Shown piece after piece: positions 36,477-50,524 of a DNA stretch of 64,000 nt. The notes below the pieces were generated by a model. The model did no database searches, was not told where the DNA came from, and saw nothing but the letters and a program-made list of their open reading frames with translations. Each line of letters opens with the position of its first letter. The first letter of the stretch is position 1. This stretch comes from Polytrichum commune (lineage: Eukaryota > Streptophyta > Polytrichopsida > Polytrichales > Polytrichaceae): NCBI GenBank assembly GCA_950295325.1, contig OX485808.1, forward strand, positions 6,140,501-6,204,500. Direction: 5' to 3'. Made by a program: the position numbers and the translations under genes.

Positions 36477-36710
36477 GTGCTTATTGTGAAAGAGGGGGGG
36501 GGGGTAAATACATTGCATGTTGACATGTGGGGTCATTGCCAAGAGCCACGTGTCAAGCTCGAGAAGTGGATCGGTAAATGATATGCTTGACATATGACCC
36601 TATATGATAACACACTGTGCACATTGTTTGAAATCAAGTATGGTAACTACACTAAATATGATAGTTAGTGACATGTGGTAGTTTATGTCAGATGACACCT
36701 CTTATGAATA
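36477..36710. other. Spacer with a G run and another MITE B edge
   Basis: Contains a G-run at 36493-36503 and, at 36643, 'tacactaaatatgatagtta', which matches the terminus of MITE family B without a second end. Confidence 0.5.
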
Positions 36711-37226
36711 AGTGAATCCATGGTATCATTAATTATATGATAGAACCGATCTAACCGGAAGAAATTCTTGTATTACTTTAAGTGTTCAAGTTTGATGGGC
36801 CTGGTATGAACAAACAAAAGACTACAATACTTATGCCCCCTCCCCACTTGACTTTACCAAATAACCAAAGTCTTTCCTAAAAACCGGGTAAAGCTCCCTC
36901 AATTATAGCGGAGGCGTCCGGCTATCCCAATGCACCTGCAAGAACTTGCTCTGGAGATTGTCGAGTAGGTTTTAGTTAAGTAGCTTTCACACATGTTCAT
37001 GGTTTTATCTACCAAGCAATGAATGTTCGATAGTTTTTGTCCCATCCCCAAATCCCTTATTACTCATCTATCTTACCATCGGTTTTTGTTAATAGAGTTC
37101 CTAGTGCCCTCATAGCTAAGACTAAAAAGCAACCAATCACAAGGGTGGGAGGCGACACTTTTAAAGGTCCTACACTCTTGCCTCATGTTTAGGTACCGAT
37201 GGGAGGGTCAGTGCTTGAGGCTTAAA
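36711..37226. repeat. Segmental duplication D1, copy 1
   Basis: Collinear and highly similar to 55951-56467 over about 515 bp, from 'agtgaatccatggtatcatt' to 'ggtaccgatgggagggtca'. The first 130 bp also occur at about 43005 and 44440. No coding frame is conserved. Confidence 0.9.
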
Positions 37227-37458
37227 ACCTCCACTTGTAAGCCATGCCACATCATTTGCCAACTAGGCTTGGCACTAGATAATGTCGATGGTGTGAAGGC
37301 CGGGTTTTTAGAACTAACTTTTAGACTTAGCTAAAGTCGGGTGGGGAGGGGGCATTACTTGCACAACCAGAAGGGCTTGCCCCACCTAACTTTATCTCGG
37401 GGTTTTTAGGGCGGTTTAGGGTTTTTATTTACTCCTTGCACCCACCACCGTATGCAAC

Positions 37459-37678
37459 TACACTGAATATGATATTTAGTGTGGCTTACTATGTGGAATT
37501 ACGCAATGCTATATCTAAATATTGTACATCTCGTACTTTACCAACAATTTTGAAATTGGCAGTTTGGACATTATAGAACATTGACAACTTTACTTAATAA
37601 AAAATATTTCAATAGTAAAACAATATAGCACCGTGCAAATCCGAATAGTAAGCCACACTAAATATCATATTTGGTGTA
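37459..37678. repeat. MITE family B, copy 2
   Basis: Ends pair as TACACTGAATATGATATTTAG and, from the right, TACACCAAATATGATATTTAG, continuing into TGTGGCTTACTA. About 220 bp, TA at both edges, no coding capacity. Confidence 0.8.
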
Positions 37679-37999
37679 CCACTTGAATCGAGCTGGCACA
37701 CCATGTGGCAGGTATAAAACACCAAGCCTACCTCCGGCACCTTGCACCCAACTACTTTCGGCAATTCTTCCGAAAAGCTAAAGCTGCTAACACCTAGCCA
37801 TATGATTGGCCGTTGCCTAGTTTTAGGTAATGGCAATACACCCTAAACTCCGTAATATCAACCTCCATAATGTCACACACTCTCTAATATCCCGAAACCC
37901 TAGGAAACGGATGTTCGTGGTTCAAATCTCACTCCTTAGTGTCACATTTCTCTCCCTTTGTCATTAATGCAAATCACCCAAGAAGTCAACCCACGCCCT

Positions 38000-38830
38000 C
38001 GCATTGCGTCATGTATCAACATATTCCCGATCAGGATTCCATCGGCATTCTATAGGATAGCGGAATTTCAATCAGCCTAGGATTGAATTTCGATCATGCT
38101 GGGATTGGAATTTTGTTTAGGCCGGGACCAATAGTTTCATGACACGTGTCTTGGTTTTGAGTCCTGAAGTGAGGAGGAATGAGCGGTTATGCTAGACTCT
38201 AGACATTGGTTTATGTGAACATGCCAACTTTTGGTTTCAATAATTCGCAATAATCTCTATTCTAGGAATAAAATTACCAAAAAAATTGGAGTTCTCTTGA
38301 CTCCTATCTTCCAACATGGGTAAAATTTGCACCGCCTTGTACTTCTCCACATCTAGCGCAAAAGCTCTTAAGTGATCGGTTATGGGCGCCTCTACTCCAT
38401 AACATATAAACTAAGAGAGTCTGCATTTGTTTAAGAGGAGTATAACAAATAAAATAAGAGAGTTTCCATAATAATAAGACGTATAAACTCTAACTTTCTT
38501 TGCCTTAAGAAATATATAGTAGGGGTGCCTATTCCCGACCAACACCCCATCAACAATCCATAGGGTCTTGCAATTTTGATCATGATTGGATTGAATTTTT
38601 CTTATCATGCTCAGATTGAATTACAATCGGACCGGGACCAATAGTGCCAAGACACATGGCATGGTCTTCAGTGCTAAAGTGAGTAGGAATGAGTGGTTAT
38701 GGCATCCTCTATACATTGGTAATATGTGTGGGCCATTTTGTGTTGAAAATTTTGCGGTCTTCTTGATTTCTATCTTCATACACGGGAAAAAATTGCATCG
38801 CCTTATCACGGGCGGGGGGGTTATTTAGTG
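38000..38830. repeat. Repeat family R, dimer 1
   Basis: Two units about 506 bp apart carry the marker 'gtgaggaggaatgagcggtt' (38169) or its variant (38675), each after a stretch like 'cccatc..caat.catagggt' and followed by 'acattgg'. The same dimer occurs at 46965-47800 and a single unit at 50820-51190. No coding capacity seen. Confidence 0.85.
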
Positions 38831-38947
38831 CATTTGAAAAACCACGTGCGGCATAATATAGGGAGGAATACATTCGTTCGATATAAAGTTCATAAAAGAA
38901 TTTCAAATAATGAAGGGTCCATTGAAAGTAGACAATCCCAATACAAG

Positions 38948-40571
38948 TGTGGAACCGAATTTTTTCTTTTTCCGCAGCTAAATAGAAAAAGAATGTAAAT
39001 AGAGGTAAAACATAGCTAGTTATTTCACTTTGTTGTGTCAGGAAAGGCCATAGTCTAGGAGATATGGAGAAGAGTGAATTGGAAAGACTATGGTCTGATA
39101 GGAGGAGTCGCAGCTCCTAAGACTGGTGCTATAAGAGGCTAGAAAGAGGAAGAAAGGGAGGTTGGGATAGCCCATAAGCAAAACCATATACTTTTGAAGC
39201 AAGACTCTAAGAATTGATATATACCTTTGTATATGTGAGAGATTGGAGAGTAATTTGATTGACTCCAGGGTGAATGTACTGGAGGATCTTTTATTTGTTA
39301 ATAAGTGTGCATGACTTCCCGTGAATGGAATTATTAAGTAAAATTTATAAGATTGGGATTTTCTGTGATTGCAGTTAAATTAAGGTCTCTGCCTTGCAAG
39401 TCTATAGTCTATGAGTTGTCAGTCAGTGGTGTGACTGAGTGTTCCAAAAAGCAGAGCTCATGTAGTTCTCAATTCTGAGAGAATTATTATGGCAATTACC
39501 AAGTGTGATGTGTAATTCATGTTGGCGTGATTGAGAATTAGTAAATGATCCAACAAGGAATTTGGGGAAGAACATAGTCTTTAATAAATTGATGATTATC
39601 AGTATGAATGGAACACCGGGTGCAAACAGATGAATTTCTCCGAGAGGGAGAAAGAGGAATTATTCTTTGTTATGAGTCTGCCATAATTGTAAAGCTTGAA
39701 ATTATTGTCGTAGTCAATGCAAGTGATTTGTAAGGCTATGGCCTGAGAGAAATATGATTCCCCAAAAGATAGTGAATTTCTTGTAATCTTGTCGAGAGTT
39801 AAATCGCCAGATTATTGCTGGCAAGTCCATGACCTTGTGAGCTCTCTGAGTGATTCTTAGGCGTAGGTGATTAACCCATGAGTCTTATGATTGGATAAGA
39901 GAACACCAAATTACAAGAAGAGATGAAATCATTAAAAGTGAGAGAGAAATCACAATTGATTATCCCGTGTTCAAACTTGAGATGATAACCCTTACCAAAA
40001 TATATTCGAGGGAATGTCATTGATTGTATAAGATGAATTACTTGATCACGTAACATGTGTGTTATGTTAGACCAAAGAAGTTTGGAGAGTCCAGAGTCTT
40101 TTTCATAAAAGAATATTTGTTGTCCATCATCTTAACCTTTGGCAGGAAGGGACCCGGTGCTATAACCCAAACCATTGACTACGAAAGGGCGAAGGTTGAT
40201 CAACAGTTTCAACCCGTGACGTCATGGTAAGTAGCCTGGAACGTATAACCTTCCAATGAGATTTAATTGTAAAGAATGACAACGCCAACCTTTTAAGTTA
40301 CACTAAAAGGGAATTAATTAACAAGAGACTATTGACCACACCAAAGTGCCCGAGGCTTTGGTAATGAGACAAAAATGGGTTACTCATGCAAGGCTATTGT
40401 CTATGGCTGCGCCTATAATTGTGCACCGCACTTGGTCCAAATTAAGATGAACTCACTGCCAGAAAATTCACCGAGTTCTTAGAGTGAGGTGAGAGACTGT
40501 CATAATTGCATGTACTGAAGGTTGAGATGAGATCATAGAAGCTAAGATGAGGTGAGAATAGTTGGATTACA
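38948..40571. mobile_element. LTR-like block, about 1.6 kb
   Basis: Starts TGTGGAACCG, like the solo LTR at 2687, has matching internal motifs ('catagtctagg', 'gagagagtg'-rich and 'tgattgtgaga'-like leader sequence) and a plausible end ATTACA. It is flanked by copies of another repeat (38818-38945 and 40588-40780). The 5-bp flanks (ACAAG and AAGTT) do not match, so either the end is misplaced or the flanks were rearranged. Confidence 0.4.
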
Positions 40572-40587
40572 AAGTTGGTGACACGTG

Positions 40588-40790
40588 TAGGTCACTTAGT
40601 GCATTTTAAAAACGACGTGCGGCATAATATAGAGAGGATTAAAATCATTTGAAATAAAAATTATAAAGGAATTCCAAATAATGAAGGGGCCATTAAATGT
40701 AGACAATCTCATTATAAGTAAATTAGATGGACATAAAATGTGGGCCATTATTTTTTTGTAAAATTAATATAGGGGCTGAAGATAAGGATC
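40588..40790. repeat. Repeat family H, copy with empty transposon site
   Basis: It matches 38818-38945 in direct orientation and 48040-48236 plus 50525-50600 in inverted orientation. Its 'gaggattaaaatcatttg' at about 40632 holds one TTAA exactly where the inverted copy is split by the transposon at 48237-50524. Confidence 0.8.
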
Positions 40791-42530
40791 CTAGAAGGTA
40801 TGTTTAGCATGTTTGCTATGGTCTCCTATGTGTTTTCTTCATAACTTTGTTTGCAATGATATTACTGTTTGCACCCTTCTTTGTTTCCATGGTTTCCCTT
40901 AACACTCGTCAATGCATTAGGAAGTAGATTAGCTTTTATTACTTAAAAGGAATATAAAGTACAAAAAATTGCAGTGACTTGGACAATATAAGTAATGGAA
41001 GGGTGCAAACAAATGGGCAATTTTTTAAATTTAAGTAATTATAGGGAGGCTTTAATTCAACCCTTGAAGGTAAATAGCCCCAAAACAAAAAACCCCCAGC
41101 CGCACGTGGTGCACAAAAATGCCTTAGAGTGACCTACCCGTGGTTGGTGAGTGGAGTTGGGTACTTTAGACACATTAAGGAAAAGTAAAGAATATCGGAA
41201 TGAGAATGTATAAGGTTGCATGCAAGGACGCTTGATAATTGAACGCATGTATCTTCCTAAATCAACGTCGCTATGAGTCTAGAGTTGTCAAATGCTCAAC
41301 ATGAACCAAATCATAATTAATTCCATACATATCTATTTCATTACGCTATCATTCTTCATTCTATAATGATACTTGAACCTACATTATTTAAGACTCAAAA
41401 TTGTGATTGATTGCCTTGGGAATTTAAATACAACAAGTCGTATGAACATAAAAGGAGTTATGACATGATTTTTATTATGATCAAATTGAGTATACGATTA
41501 TATTGACAAAACTATTTATTGTATTTTATCCTTCTAAAAATAGACTGTACCTATTACATTCGAACTTTCATAGAATTAAGATATGTACTAGAATAGAATG
41601 TAATGAATATAGACTATGTCTATTTATAAATTAACTATCATAAATTAAGGTATCATATTAAAGATAGAGTGTAATCCATTTACAGCTGAGAATGTAATAC
41701 AAGTGTTGTGCTTGTGCTAAAAATAAACCGTATCACATATAGTGGTGATTATAGAATACTAAATGTGAATAAAATGAGAAGGAGGCTATCTTATAAGGAG
41801 GATTGATAAAATAAGAGAAATTATTAAGTTCAAGAGAATGACTCAAGGATATGACCACATGTGGGGTGGGCTATCCAAAGCATGACTACAATAATTCTCC
41901 AATAAGCGTATCTTAGTTTTATAAATTGGAAGTATTCAAATTAGTTCTTCTCTTTCTACTACCTTTAATGAGCATAAATACATTTCTCTCATGATACTTA
42001 AAATAAAATGTTGTGGTTTTAGAAAAATCTAGTAACGAATAGATATTTTGGTCATATATGTTGATTCTCATGGTTGTATATACATACCTCCACCTTATTG
42101 TCACCAATACTACTTGTCTTGCTCACAACTAATTATAAACTACTTCAGGGCTTCATGTTGGATGAATGAGAGGTACACTACTATGAAATAATTTGCTCTC
42201 ACCTTTGGTTTCCAAGCAATACGTCATTCATATATATATATATATATATATGTTTGAATGATGTAGTCAACAAGTCGATGTCTAGCGCATGCCATCGCTA
42301 TTGTTTACATGGGATGGGGGTTGCCCTGTCTAGTTGTGTTGTGTGCCCCAATGACACTAAATACTAGGTAGGTTAACAAATCGTATGGTAACACGTCACC
42401 AAACAGATGGCAATCTAGGTTAGGTAATTTTGTGAGGTTACACACCTCGATCTCATCTCCATGTACTCCGTGTATCCGTGACCTTTCTCTCTCCACCTCT
42501 AGCTTCTCCGTGTACTCTTACGTGCAACTA
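40791..42530. other. No gene; AT-rich DNA
   Basis: Includes a (TA)10 run at 42231-42250. No recognised coding sequence or clear repeat boundary. Confidence 0.5.
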
Positions 42531-42536
42531 GAATCC

Positions 42537-45500
42537 TTGCTCTTGGCCTTGGCTATCGGATGCTTGAGCCGATTGGCATGCACTCCGATGCACGAGACAA
42601 GGCAAGGAAGAGCACTCATTGTGGACGCAAGGACAAGGTGAGGTGGCCATGATATAATACACAGAGCTCGAGCCTCTCGGCTGACAATGTCCTCGCCTCA
42701 TCATCCATCCCCTCATCCTCCCTTTCATTCATCCATGATTACTTGTTCTCCACGACAGAAACTCGTCCATGGAGCTCATCCATTGGTCTATCCTGCCGCC
42801 TGGGCAAATAGTTATTCAAAAGACCTTATGTAACCGGAGATTGTTATTATAATACTAGCTGAAGTATTGGTTAGTATGTGTGGTGGGTATCATCAGACAC
42901 GAGATGTTTGTGCACCCCAAGTCAATTATCTTAGCACCTACTTACGTTAGGTGTCCCCACTTGCATAACCAAAGAGTGAAGGTTAGAAATTTGGTACGTA
43001 GGTGAATCCATGGTGCCATTTAGTATATGATAGAACCTATCTAACCGGAAGAAATTCTTGTATCACTTAAGGTATACAGGTTGGTGGACCTGGTATCACC
43101 ATACAAAAGAGTGCAGCACTTGTAAACCCTGAGTCAATTATCAGTCAGGACTTATCCTAAGGTTGAGGCATCTGTAACTGATAAAAATTACAGATTTTTC
43201 ATTTGTTTAGGAGGAGTAATTGCGGGGAATTATTCTTCTTGCGAAGAGAATCATATTCTAAGTTTCTAAGGAGAACGATTTTTTTTTTTTTTTAAATCAT
43301 GAATATGGAAATTACTACAAATTTCGAAATGGTAAAGTGAGGGTAAACACATAGTTGATTTATGGGTTAACCCCTCATAGCTCATCTAAATGTTAATGCT
43401 TGGCTACACGATAATTTTCAAAAGTATTATGAGGGTAAGGTTGAGGCATCTATAACCAATAAAATAAGGGAGTTTGCATTAAATTACACACTCTCAAAGT
43501 TGGAAACCACATGTCAACCACTCACATTACTACAAATTTTGGCAAACAATTGTAGTGAGTAGCTGATAACATTCATACTCATCCCGCCATCTATTTTGGT
43601 TTCTCAATAACCACAAAGTTGCCACCACATAAACCTTAACTCCGTTTGCATGAACCTTAATAAATCTCATCTAAGCTAGAATTGTAGGTAGTCTAGTGAG
43701 CGGTTAAATGGACATGGTCAACTATGGATGCCTCAACCTTAGGTTTCTCCACTTGCATATGCTATTGAATTGGTCTACAAGTGAATGCATGGTATGATTA
43801 GTTGTAGAAAAGAACTTAAGTGACCATATAAGACCTTAAGTTTCATACAAACTTGTGGTTTGTATGATTAATCCATCCAAAATGGCACAAATAATTTAGG
43901 TCAAACGTCACATATGATAATAAAGCATTCTATCTTGAAAAGCATTTTGAAGAAGAAATAAAAAAAAGGCAATGAGTGGTCTAGTATCATGTGACACAAG
44001 ATTTTTGTGCACCCAAGTTAATTATCCTTGCCATCCTATGTTAGGTTTCCCCATTTGCACATGCAAGAGTCAACAGTAGAATTTGGTATGCAAGTGTATC
44101 CATGGTATCATTAATGGTATCGCCTTGATATAATACACAGAGCTCGAGCCTCGGCTAACAATGTCCTTGCCCCTTCATTCATCCCCCCCATCCCACCTTC
44201 ATTCATCCATAATTACTTGTTCTCCACTACAGAAACTCGTCCATGGAGCTCATCCATTGGTCTATCCTACCGCCTGGGCGAATAATTATTCAAAAGACCT
44301 TATGTAACCGGAAATTGTTAATATAATCCTAGCTGAATTATTGGTTTGTGTCATCTTAGCACCTACTTATGTTAGGTTTACGTTAGGTTCCACTTGCACA
44401 CACAAAGAGTGAAGTTTAGAAGTTTGGTATGTAGGTGAATCCATGGTATCGTTAATTATATGATAGAACCCAAATAACCATAAGATATTTTTGTATTATT
44501 TACGGTATTCAGGTTTGGTGGGCCTGGTATCATCATACAAAAGACTACAATACTTGTACAACCTAAGTCAATTATGACTAAGGACTTACGCTAAGGTTGA
44601 GGCATCTGTAACTGACAAAAATTAGAGATTTTGCATCTGATTAGGACGAGTAATTGCAAGGAATTATTTTTCTTGCGAAGAGAAACATATTCAAAGTCTC
44701 TAAGGATAACATATTTGTTTTTCAAATCATGAAAATGAAAATTGCTACAAATTTGAAATTGGTAGAGTCATGTTAGACACATTATAGTCGATTTATGAGT
44801 TAACCCATAATTGCTCATCTAAATGCTACTGCTTTGCTACAACACTTTTCAAAACTAATATAAGGGTAAGGTTGAGGCACCTATATCCAATAAAATAGGG
44901 GAGTTTGCATTAAATTACACACGTTCAAAGTTGGGAACCACATGTCAAACACTCACAATACTGCAAATTTTGGCAAACAATTGTAGTTAGCAAACGTTAA
45001 CATTCATACTCACCCCGCCATCTATTTTGGTTTCTTAGTGAACATGAAGTCGCCACCACATAAACCTTAACTCTGTGTGCATGAACCTTAATAAGTCTCA
45101 TCCATGTTGGAATTGTAGGTAGTCTAGTGAGCGGTCAAATGGACATGGTCAACCTTAGGTTTCTCCACTTGCATATGCTATTAACTTGGTCTACAAGTGA
45201 ATGTATGGTATGACGAATTGTAGAAAACAACATAGCCCCTAAATGCATGTGGGGCCATGTAAGACCTTAAGTTTCATACAAACTTGTGGTTGGTATGATT
45301 AATCCATCCAAAATGGTACAAATGACTTTGGTCAAAAGTCGCATATGGTGATAAAACATCTTGTCTTGAAAACAATTTTGAAGGAAAAAAATGAATGAGT
45401 GGTCTAGTATCACAGACACAAGATTTTTGTGCACCCAAGTCCATTATCCTAGCACCTATGTCAGGTTCCCCCACATGCACACACAAGATTCAAGGCAAAA

Positions 45501-46046
45501 AATTAGGCCCACTTTACACTAGAAGTCGAGGCCAAGGGCTGAGGGAAATCTCGTGACCCTATTGGTTGAGAGCTCAAGGCCAACCCGAAGAGCTTTAGAC
45601 TAGGAGCCAAGGCCAACAAATTAATTTAATATTTTAATTTATAAAATGTTGGCCTTGAGATGGCCCCCGAGGCAGAAAAAGGAACCCTCATGGATTGGGG
45701 GCCAACAAATACACAAACTTGTTGTTGGCCTTGGCTATCGGATGCTTGAGCCGATTGGCATGCACTCCAATGGACGAGACAAAGCTCATTGTGGAAGCAA
45801 GGACAAGGTGAGGTGGCCATCATATAATACACAAATCTCGAGCCTCTCGGCTGACAATGTCCTCGCTCCATCATCCATCCCCCCATCCTCCATTTCATTC
45901 ATCCATGATTACTTGTTCTCCACGACAAAAACTCATCCATGCGGCTCATCCATTCCTCTATCCCACCACGTGGGCACACAAAACACTGGCACCCTGGCCC
46001 GATGTAACAAGCCCGGGGACTTCAGCCTGGCACATTTCACAATGTA
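42537..46046. repeat. Tandem segmental array, units of about 1.5-1.7 kb
   Basis: The marker 'gatataatacacagagctcg' or a variant occurs at 42651, 44127 and 45831. Unit 1 and unit 2 are collinear through 'ccttatgtaaccgg', 'gacttatcctaaggttgagg' or its variant, 'tctattttggtttct' and 'gtagtctagtgagcggt'; unit 3 is partial. Marker 'ggccttggctatcggatgct' is present at 42545 and 45724. The units differ by many substitutions and small gaps, so the duplication is not very recent. Frames inside are short and not conserved. Confidence 0.8.
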
Positions 46047-46960
46047 TGTGTGGGGCAAGGCATGCTGGGGCCACAGATGAAGAAGTCCCTCGCATACAAG
46101 CAATTTCTCATCCATCCAAGTTTCCAATTTACAGGTTTGTGACGATTCATTTCAAATGACTTTGACTAGACTAATCCGGGTTCTTCAAGGGTAATTCTCG
46201 TCTCAAATAGATTAAAATGCGATTTCACGATGGATGGATGGATGGATGCACGGTGAGGGGAACGGAAGGGAGCTATGGAGTGTGAATGATTTCCTCATTC
46301 ATGCTAGATGGAGGAGACCCTTGCATTTGTTTGTGGTAATTCCCTCTTGCCAAGAAAAGGCACACTTGTATGAGAAGCTTTTCTCTCGCCTCTGTCCATA
46401 GCCCCCCACAAGGCTTGCCCCGCACATCAACATGCATGAGGGGATTACCGTAGAGGGCTCTCTATTCCAACACAAAATCATTTCCCCCCCCCCCTCATAA
46501 CTTGCCACGTGGCATGCTCACATTCACCAAGACCCACTTGTATCCTATGTGGAAACTAGTACGTTCTCATCCATGTGAATTTGAAATAGAGAGCCCTTTA
46601 CGGTAACCTCACGGCTTGTAATATGAGCTTCGACACAAAGAGGGCTCGAGGGGCATGATGTTGGAGTGGTCTTTAGGTATACAACGGACAACGTGGTGGT
46701 GGTGGTGGTTGGGATGGGTGGCGTTTCCCAACATTTCCCATGGTCTGTGAAAGGTGGGGTGAGCAATAGTAGAATGATGTGTGTCATATGCACATATGGA
46801 AAGGGTCAGGATGGCATGGGCCCATACTACGCTAAATATTATATGTAGTGTCACTTGCTAGATGGAGTTACAAAATGCCATATCTTTTTGCTCTTAATGT
46901 AATATTTAACCAAGTAAAGTTATTGATGTTCTATTATGTTCAAACAAACAATTTGACCTT
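46047..46960. repeat. Segmental duplication D2, copy 1 (contains a partial MITE B)
   Basis: Collinear with 54681-55595 from 'tgtgtggggcaaggcatg' through 'ggatggatggatgcacggtg', 'gggctcgaggggcatgatgt' and the left half of a family B MITE (from 46829). Short frames here have no recognised similarity. Confidence 0.9.
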
Positions 46961-46964
46961 TGTT

Positions 46965-47800
46965 GAACAATTTTGAGTCATAAAGCGAGGAGGAATGAGC
47001 GGTTATGCAAGACTCTATACATTGGTATTATGGATGGGCCAACTTTGGGCTTTAAAAATTCGCAATAGTTTCAATTGAAGAAATAAAGTTACCAAAAAAA
47101 TTGCAGGCCTCTGGATTCCTATCTTCTTACACGGGAAAAATCTGCACGGCCTCGTAGTTCTCCACATCCAACGCATAAGCTCTTAATTGATAGGTTATGG
47201 GCGCCTCTACTCTATAGCCAATGAAATAAGTGAGTATGCATTTGTTTAGGAGAAGTATGACTGGTACAATAAGAGAGATTGCATAATAATACATACAAAC
47301 TTTAACTTTGTTTGCCAAAACAATATTGTAGAGGCCACCATTTCCCAATCATCACCCCACCAGCAATCTATAGGGTACTACAATTTCGATCATGCTAGGA
47401 TTGAATTTTTTATCACGCTGGGATTAAATTTCAATTGGACTAGGACCAATAGTGCCATGACACATGCCATGGTCTTGAGTGCTAAAGTGAGGAGGAATGA
47501 GCAGTTATGGCATACTCTAGACATTGGTGGTATGTGTGGGCCAATTTTTGGCTTCAAAAATTCAAAATGTTTTCAATTCAAGGAATAAAATTATTGAAAA
47601 TGTTGCAATCCTCCTAATTTTTATCTTCCTACATGGGAAAAATCGCACCATATACTTCCCCAAATTTGGCATAGAATCTCTTAAGTTATTGATTATAGGC
47701 GCCTCTACTCCACGGTTAGGTCACTCTATAAGATTTTGTGCACCACGTGTGGCAAAGGGGTATTTGTTTAGGGGCTTCTTACCTCCGAGGCACAAATTAG
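46965..47800. repeat. Repeat family R, dimer 2
   Basis: Markers at 46984 and 47484, 500 bp apart, match dimer 1 at 38169 and 38675. Flanking H-family sequence also follows, so both R dimers belong to a larger duplicated segment. Confidence 0.85.
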
Positions 47801-48236
47801 ATTCTTTGTATAATTAGTTAATTTTCTTAAATGGTCCAATTTTTTGCAGCCTACCATTATCTTATAATGCCCATATCATTGTAATTTTTTGTAGTCTTTA
47901 TTATTTTTAGTCAATTTTTTTTAATTCAAAGACATATGCAATGCAAAAGTGGTGGAGAAAATCATGGATAAAAAAGGGAGAGAAGCCACCAAGAGAAGTA
48001 TGGAAGAGAGTTAGGCTTACAATTTCATCCATCCCACGTGAGGCATGCGTACAACATTGATCCTACTAAACATACATCCTAGGATCCTTATTTTGAGCCC
48101 CTATATTATTTTTACAAAAAAAATGCTCCACAATTTATACCTATCTACTTTACTTGTAATGGGATTGTCTACTTTTAATGGACCCTTCATTATTTGAAAT
48201 TCTTTTATAATTTTTATGTCAAACAAATTTTATTAA

Positions 48237-50524
48237 CACGGGTTTTGTTAAAAGTGCAATTCAATATGTGAAAGTGCACATGAACAAATTATTGCAAACG
48301 CATTAATTTCAATGAAACTATGACCATATTATATTTATCTTGATTATAAATAATGAAATTGTAAATTTTGGCATATTTATTTCAATGTGCTTGGTCATTA
48401 ATCAAATTATAATGAGGTAAGACTCAATTGACAATCCATTTGATAAAGTTATTGCGTGTAGTTGGAGGTATGAAATGTGCCTCACTCCCTTAGACTTAGA
48501 GAAAGTTACTTATTGATTCAAAGAATGTGACATGTGCCTCACCCTCTCAAACCCGAACAAAACTAATTACTAATATAGAGGGTATGACATGTGCCTCACC
48601 CCCTCGAACCTGAACAAAAGTAATTACCCTTATAGAGGTTGCAACATGTACCTCACCCTTTCAAACCCGAGCAAACCCAATTACCGTTAAAGATGATGTA
48701 GCATGTGCATCACCCCCACAAAGATAATTACATATATTGAGGGTGTGGGATGTGCCCCACCCCCTCAAACTTGAGCAAAATTAATTACGGCTACACAAGT
48801 TGTGGCATGTGCATCATCCCCTCAAACCCGAGCAAAGCTAATTATTATTATAAAGGGTGTGGCATGTGCCTCACCCCTACATAGCCGAACAAAGCTAATC
48901 ACTATTACAGAGTATGTTTCTAATTACCATTATAAAGGATTTAAGTACAAGTGGAATGGCGCCACCGGCGCACTAAAAAAAGTTCAAGTCTAAATTCCTA
49001 AATATGTGCATAGTAGAACAATACAAACTTGGTCAACACATATAAGATTAAAAATTGCACATTGAAACTTACCTAAAACGCCTCTTAAGGTTTAGGTCAA
49101 GTTCTCTTTGCCTTTGTCTACCCGCTTCTCTTTTATGCTCTTGTTCTTCTCCGACACATGTCTACTCCGGCGCTTGCTTTCTCTCGCTTTAATGATTTAC
49201 GACGTCAACATTGTTTTCCTTGGTACCCACTCATTCCTTGATGTGATTGTTGTGTACTATAAAGTTATGGGTGTATCACTAGTACTAATCATCTAACTTG
49301 TTGCCATAGATTCTCGTTACTTCAGCTCTATCATCTAGTTGCGCGTTCTCACATAAATGCACTTCAAAAAACAACTCCAATGTCTTCATTTGTTGCTCAT
49401 CTAACTTTCGATTCTACCTTCAACTTCTATAGACGCCTGAGTTCCAAATCTCATATCAAGATCTTATTAGCATTGCATTTCACGCTTACTCTCAATCAAA
49501 CTCAAAGTATACTTCAATTGAACACTTTCAATGAAAAAAATACCTAGTTCTTGATAGTCCTTTAGTTTCATATCTGAATCTGAATTTGTTTCTCTAAAAA
49601 TAACATAATTTATTAATTACTAAAAATCATCGTATACTTATTATATGTAGTTTACAATATCAAATCTTAGTTATATATAACTTATTATCATTTTGAAAAC
49701 TTTGAAATATGTGATCCTCACCTTCATTTTTTAAACCTTCGATATCACAATCCCTCATCTCCAATTTTAAAACTCTGAACTTCTTTTTCCAATCTACAGT
49801 TAAAAGAAATGGGAAAAATTGTAGATAGGATACTAAGTTTTTAAATATATCCATTTTGAACATGTAATTTTAAACTAGGACACCTGCAATTTGAATACCA
49901 AATGATTTTCATTAATTGTATGAATTTGTTAAGTTTACCACCATGTCTATGAGAATCTCAACTTAATATGTTTCTACTAATGTTTGTCTCAATTTAAAAA
50001 TTTAAAAATTATATTTATGGAGAATGAGGCACATGCCTTGCTCCTTTGTTTGATTTTATTGATTTTGGATTTTTAAATATAAGGTGATACAAGTATGTCG
50101 TTATTTTCTTTGGAATCATCAACTTTAATGTTATTGCTTTTATGGTGGAGTATGTGTTGTGCCACTTAGTTCCAATTTATGTTCATGTGTTTAGCCACAG
50201 GGTGAGGTGTATGTGTCGCACTTCTCATGCAATTCACAAACAATAAAATTTAAGCTATGCACAAAGGGATGTGTTTTTAACTCTTTTGATTTTGTTTTAA
50301 TTTATTAATTTTTTTGACTAAAATGCTGAATCACAATATAAACATGACGGTCATATAGTGTACAAGGATTGTTTTGGAATTATTTGAAACTAATAATATT
50401 CAAAAGTATTTATGCCAAAGTATGAATTTATTGCATATTCATTTCAAAATGCGAGAATAAAATATTTGAAATTAGTTCCAAAAAAGTCCACATGCTTATG
50501 TGCACTTTTAACAAAACCGGTGTG
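48237..50524. mobile_element. DNA transposon with TTAA target duplication, 2288 bp
   Basis: The left end CACGGGTTTTGTTAAAAGTGCA pairs with CACACCGGTTTTGTTAAAAG read from the right end. TTAA flanks both sides (48233-48236 and 50525-50528). The surrounding repeat H is restored when the element and one TTAA are removed, and the intact H copy near 40632 shows the single TTAA. No transposase was recognised, so it is non-autonomous. TTAA is the usual piggyBac target, but the CAC ends are not typical, so the superfamily is open. Confidence 0.75.
48470..48960. repeat. Minisatellite of about 60 bp units inside the transposon
   Basis: About eight diverged units share 'catgtgcctcaccccctcaa' followed by 'cgagcaaa' and 'taattac'. 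Isolated inverted matches ('gaggcacatgcc', 50027; 'gggtgaggtgtatgtg', 50200) lie near the other end of the same transposon. Confidence 0.8.
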
